Of a stretch of DNA of 64,000 bases, positions 34,685-42,976 are shown in pieces (positions within the stretch are counted from its first letter, which is position 1; each line of letters opens with the position of its first letter). The DNA comes from Alistipes dispar (GTDB taxonomy: Bacteria > Bacteroidota > Bacteroidia > Bacteroidales > Rikenellaceae), in NCBI RefSeq assembly GCF_006542685.1, contig NZ_AP019736.1, positions 840,001 to 904,000 on the forward strand, given 5' to 3'. The translations under genes were made by a program, and so were the position numbers. The notes under the pieces were generated by a model. The model saw only the letters and a program-made list of their open reading frames with translations, was not told the DNA's origin and did not search any database.

Positions 34685-35854
34685 ATGGCAAGCCTCCGGA
34701 CCAGACTCCTGCTTCTCGCGGCGGCCCTCCTGCTGGGGCTGCCCGCCGCAGCGCAGCTCCATCGCGGCGCCCGGACGCTCGTGCGGAGCGGTCTGATGCC
34801 GAAACCGGACTCGCTGCGCGCCGAACGCGACTCGCTGCGGCTGGCCGGACTGCTGCTCGAAATGGACTCCGTCGCCGCTCCCGACTACGCCGCGGACTCG
34901 GCGGCGGTCGCCGCCCTGCGCACCGACGACCGCCGCACGCTCGACTCCCTCGCCGCGGCCCGCTATGCCGCGGCCTTGCAGGGACTCGACACCACCGCCA
35001 AACGCCCCCGGCTCAAGAAGGGCTGGTTCATGAGCGACTCCATGTCGCTCTCGAAGGTGTGCTGGCTCTCGACCGTGCTGCCCGGCTACGGACAGGTTTA
35101 CAACCGGCAATACTGGAAACTGCCGGTGCTCTACGGCACGGTGGGCGCCGGACTGGCCCTCTTCCTCCACGAAAACAAGACCTACAAGCCCCTCAAACGG
35201 GCCTACGAATCCTACACGAACACGAGTCTCGCACGCACGCCCGAACTGGATGCCCTGCAAACCAAGATGATCCGCAGCAACACCCGGCGGCAGATCTACC
35301 TGGGCATCACCATCGCCTCGTACGTCTATTTCATCGGCGACGCGGCGGTGAACTACTCGACCAACGAGGTCTCCTCGGTCAAGAAGGCCACCACGCTGGC
35401 CTGCATCTTCCCCGGCGCGGGACAGATCTACAACAAGAGCTACTGGAAAGTGCCGTTCGTCGTGGGCGGATTCGCCTCGATGATCTACTGCATCGACTGG
35501 AACAACCGCGGCTACCAACGCTTCAAGAAAGCCTACAACCAGATCAGCGACTACGAGCAACACCCGGAAAAGTACCCCGACGGCCCGGTGGACGAGTTCG
35601 GGGGCCGCTACTCGGCCTCGTACATCCTCAACCTGCGCAACAACTTCCGGCGCAACCGCGACCTCTGCATCATCATCTCGGGTGCGCTCTACGTCCTGCA
35701 GATCATCGACGCGCACGTGGACGCGCACCTGAAGGACTACGACATTTCGGACGACCTCTCGATGAATCTCGAACCGCTGGTGGACTACACCTACGTCCCC
35801 ACGCTGGGCGGCAACCGCCCCGTGTTCGGGTTCAACATGAGTCTCAAATTTTAG
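34685..35854 (+). CDS. DUF5683 membrane protein with internal duplication
   Basis: A 389-residue exported or membrane protein of unknown function that follows parB in many Bacteroidota. It has a signal peptide (LLLLAAALLLGLPAAAQ), then an acidic DSL/DSV-rich linker. Two copies of a TM-associated motif occur at about residues 132 (LPGYGQVYNRQYWKLPVLYG) and 241 (FPGAGQIYNKSYWKVPFVVG), pointing to a duplicated unit. The C-terminus ends in Phe after strand-like sequence. Probably an envelope protein. Confidence 0.8.
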   Translation: MASLRTRLLLLAAALLLGLPAAAQLHRGARTLVRSGLMPKPDSLRAERDSLRLAGLLLEMDSVAAPDYAADSAAVAALRTDDRRTLDSLAAARYAAALQGLDTTAKRPRLKKGWFMSDSMSLSKVCWLSTVLPGYGQVYNRQYWKLPVLYGTVGAGLALFLHENKTYKPLKRAYESYTNTSLARTPELDALQTKMIRSNTRRQIYLGITIASYVYFIGDAAVNYSTNEVSSVKKATTLACIFPGAGQIYNKSYWKVPFVVGGFASMIYCIDWNNRGYQRFKKAYNQISDYEQHPEKYPDGPVDEFGGRYSASYILNLRNNFRRNRDLCIIISGALYVLQIIDAHVDAHLKDYDISDDLSMNLEPLVDYTYVPTLGGNRPVFGFNMSLKF

Positions 35855-35857
35855 ACG

Positions 35858-37249
35858 ATGAAAAAACTCCTCACCCTCGCGCTGCTCCTCGCCGTGGCCG
35901 CCTCGGCTGCGGCCGCGGACCGCAATCCCCGCAAGAAAAAACGCAACCGCAGAAAGGCGAAGACCGAGCAGGTAGCGGCTCCCGCCCCCGCGCCGGACAC
36001 TGCGAAGCCCGCGGAAGAGGAGAAACCCGCCGAGGCGGTTCCCGTCGCCGAAGAGGAGCCGCTCAACGACCTCACGCTGGGCCTCTCGGCCGAGCAGGCC
36101 GACTCGCTGGTGGCCGTCTGGCGCGAGCGGCAGCAGGCGGATTCCTTCACGGAGTTCTTCGACCGCTTCGTGCTCGAAGACTCCACGGCCGTGGCCGACG
36201 CCCCGGCGACCGACGCGGCGACCGATTCGCTCTACGCCGGACGGCTGCGGGCCCTCGTCTCGCCGATCCCGATGCCGTACAACTACATCGTCAAAGGGTA
36301 CATAAACCGCTACGTCAATCCCCGCTACGGGACGATCGGGCGCATCCTGGGCTCGTCGCAGTACTACTTCCCGATGATCGAGGACGAGCTGCTCAAGGAG
36401 AACCTCCCGATCGAGCTGCGCGCGCTGCCGATCATCGAGTCGGCGCTATCCCCCACGGCCGTGTCGCCCGTCGGAGCCGTCGGTCTGTGGCAGTTCATGC
36501 CCTCGACGGGCAAGAGTTACGGACTGGAGGTCAATTCGCTCGTGGACGAACGCCGCGACCCGGTCCGCGCCACGCAGGCCGCCTGCCGCTACCTGAAAGA
36601 CCTCTACGCCATCTACAACGACTGGACGCTGGCCATCGCCGCCTACAACTGCGGCCCGGGCAACGTCAATAAGGCCATGGCCCGCTCGGGAGGCAAGACC
36701 TTCTGGGAGATCTACGACTACCTCCCGCGCGAGACGCGCGGCTACGTCCCGGCCTTCATCGGCGCCACCTATGCCTACGCCTACCACCGCCAGCACGACA
36801 TCGAACCCCAGCCGGCTCCGATCCCCCTGTCGGTCGATACGATCCGCATCGACCGCCTGCTGCACCTGCAACAGATCGCCTCGACGATCGACCTGCCGCT
36901 GGAGACCCTACGGCTGCTCAATCCGCAATACAAGCTGGACATCGTCCCCGCGACGACCAAAAGCTACACGCTGGTACTGCCGCAGCGCAGCGTCTCGCAG
37001 TACATCGCCCACGAAAAGGAGATCATGGCCAAGGACTCCATGTACCTCAAGGAGTACATCAACCCGGCCAACATCGAAAAGAAACGCCAGCAGCGCAGCG
37101 GCACGGTCTATGTCGTGAAGAGCGGCGACACGCTCGGCGCCATCGCACGCCGCTACCGCGTGACGGTTTCGCAACTGATGCGCTGGAACCGCCTCAAGAG
37201 CGCCCACAAACTCCGCATCGGACAGCGGCTCCGCATCGAGGGCCGTTAA
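35858..37249 (+). CDS. MltD-like lytic transglycosylase with LysM
   Basis: A 463-residue cell-wall enzyme. A signal peptide and a charged Ala/Pro/Glu linker (about 20-110) precede the SLT catalytic domain. The catalytic Glu is in LPIIESALSP, followed by the SPVGAVGLWQFMPSTG and AAYNCGPGNVNKA motifs typical of family 1. After a linker, a C-terminal LysM is clear (TVYVVKSGDTLGAIARRYRVTVSQLMRWN); a degenerate LysM probably precedes it (about 320-370). It cleaves peptidoglycan and is co-directional with parAB. Confidence 0.93.
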   Translation: MKKLLTLALLLAVAASAAAADRNPRKKKRNRRKAKTEQVAAPAPAPDTAKPAEEEKPAEAVPVAEEEPLNDLTLGLSAEQADSLVAVWRERQQADSFTEFFDRFVLEDSTAVADAPATDAATDSLYAGRLRALVSPIPMPYNYIVKGYINRYVNPRYGTIGRILGSSQYYFPMIEDELLKENLPIELRALPIIESALSPTAVSPVGAVGLWQFMPSTGKSYGLEVNSLVDERRDPVRATQAACRYLKDLYAIYNDWTLAIAAYNCGPGNVNKAMARSGGKTFWEIYDYLPRETRGYVPAFIGATYAYAYHRQHDIEPQPAPIPLSVDTIRIDRLLHLQQIASTIDLPLETLRLLNPQYKLDIVPATTKSYTLVLPQRSVSQYIAHEKEIMAKDSMYLKEYINPANIEKKRQQRSGTVYVVKSGDTLGAIARRYRVTVSQLMRWNRLKSAHKLRIGQRLRIEGR

Positions 37250-37262
37250 ACGACATCCGCGC

Positions 37263-38603
37263 ATGACCGCCGACCACGATACCATCGTCGCCCCGGCGAC
37301 CGCCCCGGGCGGCGCCATCGCCGTCGTCCGCGTCAGCGGCGCACGGGCGCTGGCACTCTGCGACACCCTCTTCCGGGGCCGGACGCCGCTCGCCGAAGCG
37401 GCCGGATATACGGTGCACTACGGCCGTATCGCGGACGGAGATCGCACGGTGGACGACGTGCTGGCCGCCGTCTTCCGCGCCCCGCACTCCTATACGGGCG
37501 AAGATGCGGTCGAGATCTCCTGCCACGGCTCCTCCTACATCGTCTCCGAAATCCTGCGGCTGCTCATCGCCGCCGGGGCCCGCATGGCATCGCCGGGCGA
37601 GTTCACCGTCCGCGCCTACCTGGCCGGCAAGCTGGACCTCGCGCAGGCGGAAGCCGTCGGGGACCTCGTCGCCGCCTCGTCGCAGGCCGCCCACGCGCTG
37701 GCCTCGAACCAGATGCGCGGCGGCTATTCGGCGGCTCTCGCGGCGCTGCGCGACCGGCTGCTGCACCTGACCGCCCTGCTGGAGCTGGAGCTCGACTTCG
37801 CCGAGGAAGAGGTGGAGTTCGCCGACCGCCGGGAACTGCGCCAAACGATGCGGGACATCGCCCGGGAGATCGACCGCCTGCGGGAATCGTTCGCCTTGGG
37901 CAACGCCATCAAGGAGGGTGTCCCGGTGGCCATAGCCGGCGCGCCGAACGTCGGCAAATCGACGCTCCTGAACCGCCTGCTCGGCGAGGAGCGCGCCATG
38001 GTGTCGGAGATCGCCGGCACGACGCGCGACGTCATCGAGGAGTGCGCCAACATCGGCGGGGTCCTCTTCCGGTTCCTCGACACGGCCGGCATCCGCACGA
38101 CCGACGACCATCTGGAGCGAATGGGCATCGAGCGCACGATGGCAAGCATCCGCCGGGCCCGGATCGTCATCCGCCTGACCGACGCGACCGCCCCGGAACC
38201 GCCGGAGCAATTCGCGCTGCGGCCGGATCAGACGCTGCTCCGGGCCGTCAACAAACTCGACCTACGCCCCGACGCACCGCTGCCCGAAGGCGCGGTCGGC
38301 CTCTCGGCCCGAAACGGCGAAGGCATCGACCGCCTCTGCCGGGCGCTGCGCGGAGCGGTGGACACTTCGGCGCTCTATCACGGCGACGCCGTCGTATCGA
38401 ACAGCCGCCACTACGCGGCGCTCACCCAAGCCCGCGAAGCCCTCTACCGCGCCATCGAAGGGCTCGACGAGGGCCTGCCGACCGACCTGCTGAGCGAAGA
38501 GATCCGTCAGGTGATCCGCCACCTCGGCTCGATTACCGGAGGCGACATTTCCGCCCCCGAAGTGCTCTCGCACATCTTTTCGAATTTTTGCATCGGCAAA
38601 TGA
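37263..38603 (+). CDS. mnmE: tRNA modification GTPase MnmE
   Basis: A 446-residue protein with the full MnmE layout. The N-terminal folate-binding domain (DTIVAPATAPGGAIAVVRVSG) leads into a helical domain. The inserted G domain (about 215-370) has G1 GAPNVGKST, G2 GTTRDVIEE, G3 DTAGI and G4 NKLD. The C-terminus is the invariant CIGK. With MnmG it makes the 5-carboxymethylaminomethyl group on wobble U34. It is 13 nt from mltD, probably in the parAB run. Confidence 0.97.
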   Translation: MTADHDTIVAPATAPGGAIAVVRVSGARALALCDTLFRGRTPLAEAAGYTVHYGRIADGDRTVDDVLAAVFRAPHSYTGEDAVEISCHGSSYIVSEILRLLIAAGARMASPGEFTVRAYLAGKLDLAQAEAVGDLVAASSQAAHALASNQMRGGYSAALAALRDRLLHLTALLELELDFAEEEVEFADRRELRQTMRDIAREIDRLRESFALGNAIKEGVPVAIAGAPNVGKSTLLNRLLGEERAMVSEIAGTTRDVIEECANIGGVLFRFLDTAGIRTTDDHLERMGIERTMASIRRARIVIRLTDATAPEPPEQFALRPDQTLLRAVNKLDLRPDAPLPEGAVGLSARNGEGIDRLCRALRGAVDTSALYHGDAVVSNSRHYAALTQAREALYRAIEGLDEGLPTDLLSEEIRQVIRHLGSITGGDISAPEVLSHIFSNFCIGK

Positions 38604-38772
38604 CCGCCGCAAGCGATCCCGGCCGAAACTTCGCCTTATAATCCACAACAACGGGCTGGTACAGAATCATATAAAAGGCATAAAAATTTCGAGTGAAGAA
38701 AAAGTAGCCGGATATAACGGCGGAATTCGGAGAATTATCGCTATTTTTGATGTCTCCGATATACGAATCAAT

Positions 38773-39600
38773 ATGGGCAAGACGATTACCACCTATCTGA
38801 TAGACGGAAATCCGCAAGGAACACAATCCGTTTTCATAAGCAATAAAATATGCAAAATGCTGGTCATTCCACGGGCTGCCCTCTCGATAATCAACGAAAG
38901 GGAGGAGTTGCACAGCCCCGCATTTTACATACTCTTGGGCGAAGACGACGGAATCACCTCCAAAGCGTATCTGGGAGAAACGGAGAATTTCCGGGAGCGC
39001 ATCAAGAACCACGAATACAACAAGGCTTTCTGGCAAAAAACGCTGGTTTTCATCTCCAAGGACGGCGCCATGACAAAAGCCGATGTCCAGTATCTGGAAT
39101 ATCTGGCCGTAAAAACCGCAAACAAGGCCAAACGCTTTGACCTGTGCGACAACAAACAAATCCCGAAAGAGCCGAATCTGCCGGAGCATCAGAAAGATTC
39201 CATGAATGAATTTTTCGACGATATCCGATTACTGACATCATTCATCGGTTGTCCCATATTCGACGTGATCGATCCCAGGGACCGCCATATATTTTTCAGT
39301 AAAAGCAAAGGGGCAAACATCAGGGGATTTTACGACGAAAACGGGTTTACCGTACTGAAAGGCAGCACATTGGCAAAAGGAAGCGCACCGTTATTCAAAA
39401 TGAAAGAAAAACGGGACGATTTCATCAAGAAGTATACGGCCCCGCAGGACGGAAACATCGTTTTGGAAACAGACTACACTTTCAACAGCCCGAGTATGGC
39501 AGCAAGCATCTGTCTGGGCAGACATACGAACGGCTGGAACGAATGGAAAGACAAAAGCGGACAGACGCTCGACGAGGTATACCGGAAAAAGCTGGAATAG
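38773..39600 (+). CDS. GIY-YIG nuclease-family protein with DUF4357
   Basis: A 275-residue protein. The N-terminal third contains a GIY-YIG-like domain: FYILLG (51-56), AYLGET (65-70), a downstream Arg (R74/R76) and a Glu in QYLEYLA. The C-terminus (SPSMAASICLGRHTNGWNEWKD) matches DUF4357, often joined to such nucleases. Composition stands out: two sampled 60-base lines are about 46% G+C in a GC-rich region, pointing to transfer. It is unaccompanied by a methylase or other partner. The preceding 170 bases are also AT-rich and hold a TATTTTTG box at 38742-38749. Confidence 0.85.
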   Translation: MGKTITTYLIDGNPQGTQSVFISNKICKMLVIPRAALSIINEREELHSPAFYILLGEDDGITSKAYLGETENFRERIKNHEYNKAFWQKTLVFISKDGAMTKADVQYLEYLAVKTANKAKRFDLCDNKQIPKEPNLPEHQKDSMNEFFDDIRLLTSFIGCPIFDVIDPRDRHIFFSKSKGANIRGFYDENGFTVLKGSTLAKGSAPLFKMKEKRDDFIKKYTAPQDGNIVLETDYTFNSPSMAASICLGRHTNGWNEWKDKSGQTLDEVYRKKLE

Positions 39601-39684
39601 CCTCCGTCCTACCGGCTCGCTCCGCTTCCCGTCCGCATTCCGCAAGATACATCCTATCGAAACGAATCCGCCTTTCCGACGATC

Positions 39685-40143
39685 ATGGAAACCGTCACGC
39701 AATTCTTCATCGACTGGGGCTACTGGGGCCTCTTCGTCTCGGCGCTGGTGGCCGGAAGCATCCTGCCGTTCAGCTCCGAAGCGGTGATGGTCATTCTGGT
39801 CGGCATGGGGCTCGATCCGGCGTGGTGTCTCGTCGCCGCATCGGCGGGCAATACGCTGGGAGGCATGACCTGCTACTGGATCGGGACGCTCGGACGCACC
39901 GAGTGGATCACCCGGCTGGGCGTCTCGACCCGCCAGTTGGCCCGGGCCCGGAAGTTTCTCGCCGGACGCGGCGCCCTGATGGGATTCTTCGCCTTTCTGC
40001 CGACCATCGGCGAGGCGCTGGCCATCGTGCTGGGGCTGATGCGCAGCAACGCGTGGCTCACCGGCGTCTCGATGCTCGCCGGAAAGGCCCTGCGCTACGC
40101 CGTCATTCTGGCCTCTTTCGAAGGGGTCGCCACCCTCTTTTAA
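39685..40143 (+). CDS. YqaA/DedA-like small membrane protein
   Basis: A 152-residue integral membrane protein of the VTT/SNARE-associated (DedA, YqaA) group. Recognisable features are GYWGLFVSALVAGSILPFSSEAVMV, the re-entrant Gly-rich ASAGNTLGGMTCYWIG, and FFAFLPTIGEALAIVLG. These families include lipid scramblases or carriers; a precise role cannot be assigned. It probably forms a pair with the GNAT gene 11 nt downstream. Confidence 0.85.
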   Translation: METVTQFFIDWGYWGLFVSALVAGSILPFSSEAVMVILVGMGLDPAWCLVAASAGNTLGGMTCYWIGTLGRTEWITRLGVSTRQLARARKFLAGRGALMGFFAFLPTIGEALAIVLGLMRSNAWLTGVSMLAGKALRYAVILASFEGVATLF

Positions 40144-40154
40144 TCCCGGACACC

Positions 40155-40604
40155 ATGCAACTGACAATTGAACGGACAAACGCCCCTTCGCACGAACTGC
40201 TCCTGCTGGCCGACGAATCGGAAGCCTCCGTGGCCGACTACATCGGCCGCGGGGCCTGCTATGCCGCCCGCTGCGGCGATACGCTCGCCGGGCAGTACGT
40301 ACTGCTCCACACCCGCCCCTTCACGGCCGAGGTGGTGAATATCGCCGTCGTTCCCCGGTTCCAGCGGCAGGGCGTCGGCACGGCCCTTCTCGCCCATGCC
40401 GTCCGAACGGCCCGGGAGGCGGGCTTCCGCCGTCTCGAAATCGGTACGGGAGATTCGGGTACGGGGCAGATCGCCCTCTATCTGCGCTGCGGGTTCGTAC
40501 GCTGCGGCATCGACGAGGACTACTTCCGCAAATACTATCCCGCCCCGATCTTCGAAAACGGCGTCGAATGCCGCCACATGATACGGATGAGCATGGAGCT
40601 GTAA
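40155..40604 (+). CDS. GNAT-family N-acetyltransferase
   Basis: A 149-residue acetyltransferase. Motif A, the acetyl-CoA loop, is VVPRFQRQGVGTALLAHAV; motif B is LYLRCGFVRCG. The acceptor substrate is unknown. It starts 11 nt after the YqaA-like gene. Confidence 0.86.
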   Translation: MQLTIERTNAPSHELLLLADESEASVADYIGRGACYAARCGDTLAGQYVLLHTRPFTAEVVNIAVVPRFQRQGVGTALLAHAVRTAREAGFRRLEIGTGDSGTGQIALYLRCGFVRCGIDEDYFRKYYPAPIFENGVECRHMIRMSMEL

Positions 40605-40710
40605 CCCCTCGCCGCAACCGGCATCCGCCCCGGCCCGGACGCCGATCCCGCCGGGCGGTAAAATCCCGACAAGAACCCGAACACCGCACACCCGCACAAA
40701 TCCGAAAACC

Positions 40711-41436
40711 ATGTCCGTCTCGTGGAATCCCTGGCACGGCTGCCGCAAGATCAGCGAAGGATGCCGCCATTGCTACGTCTATCGGCAGGATGCGCTGCAC
40801 GAACGGGACAGCCGCGAGGTGGTGCGGACCGCCGCCTTCGGGCTTCCCGTGCGCCGCAGCCGCGCCGGGCGGTTCAGAATCCCGCCCGGCGAACGGGTCT
40901 ATACCTGTTTCACGTCGGACTTCCTCGTCGAGGAGGCGGACGGCTGGCGCGCCGAAGCCTGGGAGATGATGCGGCTACGCCGCGATCTGGAGTTTTTCTT
41001 CATCACCAAGCGGATCGGACGGCTTCGGGAACAACTGCCGCCCGACTGGGGCGACGGCTACGAGAACGTCACGGTCGGCTGCACGGTGGAGAACCAGACG
41101 GCTGCCGACCTGCGGCTGCCGCTTTTCCTCGAAACGCCCCTGCGCCACCGGGTGATCGTCTGTGCGCCGCTGCTCGAACGGATCGACCTCACGCCCTGGC
41201 TCGGGCCCGCGGTCGGGGAGGTCTCCGCAGGCGGCGAGTCGGGCAACGACGCACGGCCATGCGACTTCGCATGGGTCCTCGCGCTCCGCGGGCAGTGCGC
41301 GGCCGCCGGAGTTCCCTTCACCTTCCACCAGACCGGCGCCCGGTTCGTCAAGGAGGGGCGCCTCTACCGCATTCGCCGGGAACACCAGCACGCCCAGGCC
41401 CGCAAGGCGGGTATCGACTACCGCCCGGAACGATAG
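40711..41436 (+). CDS. DUF5131 (phage Gp37/Gp68-like) protein
   Basis: A 241-residue protein of a family first named from phage proteins. It begins MSVSWNPWHGCRKISEGCRHCYVY. The three early cysteines (C11, C18, C21: C-x6-C-x2-C) resemble a radical-SAM-type cluster motif. YTCFTSDFLVEEADGWRAEAW, FFITKRIGRL and EVSAGGESGNDARPC are further family blocks. The biochemical function is not established to my knowledge. It sits near the AT-rich nuclease gene but has normal local base composition. Confidence 0.82.
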   Translation: MSVSWNPWHGCRKISEGCRHCYVYRQDALHERDSREVVRTAAFGLPVRRSRAGRFRIPPGERVYTCFTSDFLVEEADGWRAEAWEMMRLRRDLEFFFITKRIGRLREQLPPDWGDGYENVTVGCTVENQTAADLRLPLFLETPLRHRVIVCAPLLERIDLTPWLGPAVGEVSAGGESGNDARPCDFAWVLALRGQCAAAGVPFTFHQTGARFVKEGRLYRIRREHQHAQARKAGIDYRPER

Positions 41437-41533
41437 CCCCGAAGCGGTGTCCGGAACCGGAATGCGGCCGCAACGGGAACCGCACGGAGAGAACCGCCCG
41501 AAAGAAGCCGCCTCCGGACAGCGCACGGCAACA

Positions 41534-41573
41534 GAAAAATCCGGCCCTCCGCCCGAAAAAGCGGAAGAGCCGG
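41534..41573 (-). terminator. Terminator of the ferritin gene
   Basis: On the minus strand a GC-rich stem pairs 41561-41573 with 41541-41552 (one bulge, one wobble), followed by TTTTT (41535-41539). It lies about 27 nt after the ferritin stop. Confidence 0.6.
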
Positions 41574-41599
41574 AAGCTTAACGGCTATGGCAACCGTTA

Positions 41600-42124
41600 T
41601 CAGTCGTTCGACGAAGCCAGCGGTGCGGCCTGCGAATAGGTGCGGGCGGCCAGCTCCTTGTCGAGCATGTACATCCCGAACTTGTTGCCCTCGACAGCCT
41701 CGCAGGCGGTAATCATCCCGCGTGCGGACTCCTCCTCCTCGACCTGCTCGTCGATGAACCATACGAGCATGTTCGACGAAGCGTAGTCCTTGTCCTCGGC
41801 GGCGATGGCCGCGAGGTCGTTGATCAGGGCCGTCACCTTCTTTTCGTGCTCGAGCGTATCCCGGAACATCTCCAGCGGCGAAGCCCACGACGTGCGGACC
41901 TCGGCGATGGGCCGAAGCGTCACCTCGGCATCGCGCGAAAGAATGTAGTTCATGAAGATCCGGGCGTGATCCTGCTCCTCCTGGAACTGAATGTAGAACC
42001 AGTTGGCGACGCCCTTGAGTCCTTTGGCCTCGGCGTCCATCGACATCGAAAGATAGAGGTACGCCGACCACAGCTCGGCATTGATCTGCGCATTGAGCGC
42101 CTCGTGCAGTTTTTTACTCAACAT
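41600..42124 (-). CDS. ftnA: Ferritin
   Basis: A 174-residue non-haem ferritin. The ATG at 42124 yields MLSKKLHEALNAQINAELWSAYLYLSMS, the canonical start; a GTG 27 nt upstream would add 9 residues. Ferroxidase residues are visible: the Glu of NAELWSAYLY, the E-E-x-x-H of FQEEQDHARIF, and a Glu/Gln set further on (EQVEEEESA). The 24-mer cage stores iron as ferric oxide. Confidence 0.94.
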   Translation of the reverse strand: MLSKKLHEALNAQINAELWSAYLYLSMSMDAEAKGLKGVANWFYIQFQEEQDHARIFMNYILSRDAEVTLRPIAEVRTSWASPLEMFRDTLEHEKKVTALINDLAAIAAEDKDYASSNMLVWFIDEQVEEEESARGMITACEAVEGNKFGMYMLDKELAARTYSQAAPLASSND

Positions 42125-42450
42125 AGCTATTACGGATTTTAAGTCTTGCACTTTCCTTTCTTAGGACAAAGGTACACAAGTTTTCGGAAAATCGTATCGG
42201 AAAATCCGGCTATTTTATCGCACGAAACCGCACCGGAGCCTCCGCGGCCGACCGGTCCACCGACCGAGTCCCGCACATCCGGCCGGCGCGCGCATCCGGT
42301 TCGCCGGGCTGCACCGCACCCCGGAATCCGCAGCGGAAATACGGGCCCTGCCGTCCCGAATGACCGGAACGCGGCTTTCCGGCGCCGCCGGGTATGCATC
42401 CGCACGCCGCTCCGACACGCCATGCCGGAATCCCGGGCCGCGCAGAGGCG
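42125..42450. other. Intergenic region between ferritin and a PepSY-like gene
   Basis: About 325 bases. The part near 42160-42200 is the AT-rich ferritin promoter region. The rest, 42230-42450, is GC-rich with no supportable gene and no convincing terminator for the minus-strand gene ending at 42451. Confidence 0.55.
42167..42174 (-). promoter_or_regulatory. -7 element (TACCTTTG) of ferritin
   Basis: CAAAGGTA on the plus strand; leader of about 40 nt to the ATG at 42124. No iron-regulator box is recognisable. Confidence 0.6.
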
Positions 42451-42891
42451 TCAGTCGTCGAAATCGACGAGCCGGAAATCGAGGTCGAACTTCAGCTCGA
42501 AGCCGTTGTCCAGCTCGATCTCGTAGTCGCGGCGGTCGCGCTCGAGGCACGCGATGCGGCGCCCCGGGAAATGCTTCTCCACATAGGCGCGGATCGGCTG
42601 CGGCACGATGCCGGACGGAACCTCGCCGTATTTGCAGTCGATCTCCTTCCATGCGCCCCGGCGGTCGAACTCGACCTTCGAGCCGGTGACGAATACCACC
42701 TTGTACTCCTTGTCGAAAAGTTCCGTGTCCACCTTGGCGAAGGAAATCTCCACCCCGGGGAAATGTTCGGAAAGAAATCGCTGCGAGGCTGCCGGGAGTT
42801 CGGCCTCCGTCAGGGGGCGGCTGTTCTCGCAGGCCGTCGTCAGACCGGCGGCCAGCAATGCGATCAGCGGCAGGATCGGGAATTTTCTCAT
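42451..42891 (-). CDS. PepSY-like (DUF2874) lipoprotein
   Basis: A 146-residue exported protein with a lipobox-like Cys at 21 (LTTACEN). It contains two BLIP-like/PepSY-like half repeats: FLSEHFPGVEISFAKVDTELFDKEYKVVF and YVEKHFPGRRIACLERDRRDYEIEL. Such proteins often sit beside two-component systems and may be periplasmic inhibitors or sensors. Here it lies directly downstream, on the same strand, of a histidine kinase gene, but has its own -7 box at 42933-42940. Confidence 0.82.
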   Translation of the reverse strand: MRKFPILPLIALLAAGLTTACENSRPLTEAELPAASQRFLSEHFPGVEISFAKVDTELFDKEYKVVFVTGSKVEFDRRGAWKEIDCKYGEVPSGIVPQPIRAYVEKHFPGRRIACLERDRRDYEIELDNGFELKFDLDFRLVDFDD

Positions 42892-42932
42892 ACGTTTTTT
42901 TTCGGTTTAAGGCTGAATGTTTTTTCTCGGTA

Positions 42933-42940
42933 CAAAAGTA
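42933..42940 (-). promoter_or_regulatory. -7 element (TACTTTTG) of the PepSY-like gene
   Basis: CAAAAGTA on the plus strand, 41 nt before the ATG at 42891 and just after the histidine kinase stop at 42977. Confidence 0.55.
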
Positions 42941-42976
42941 GGGGCCGAAACTGAAAGGAATCTGAAAAGGCGGCGG

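Noticed and set aside
42152..42689. Plus-strand frames opposite the PepSY-like gene and in the ferritin spacer
   Set aside because: Arg/Ser/Pro-rich shadow translations overlapping a better-supported lipoprotein gene.
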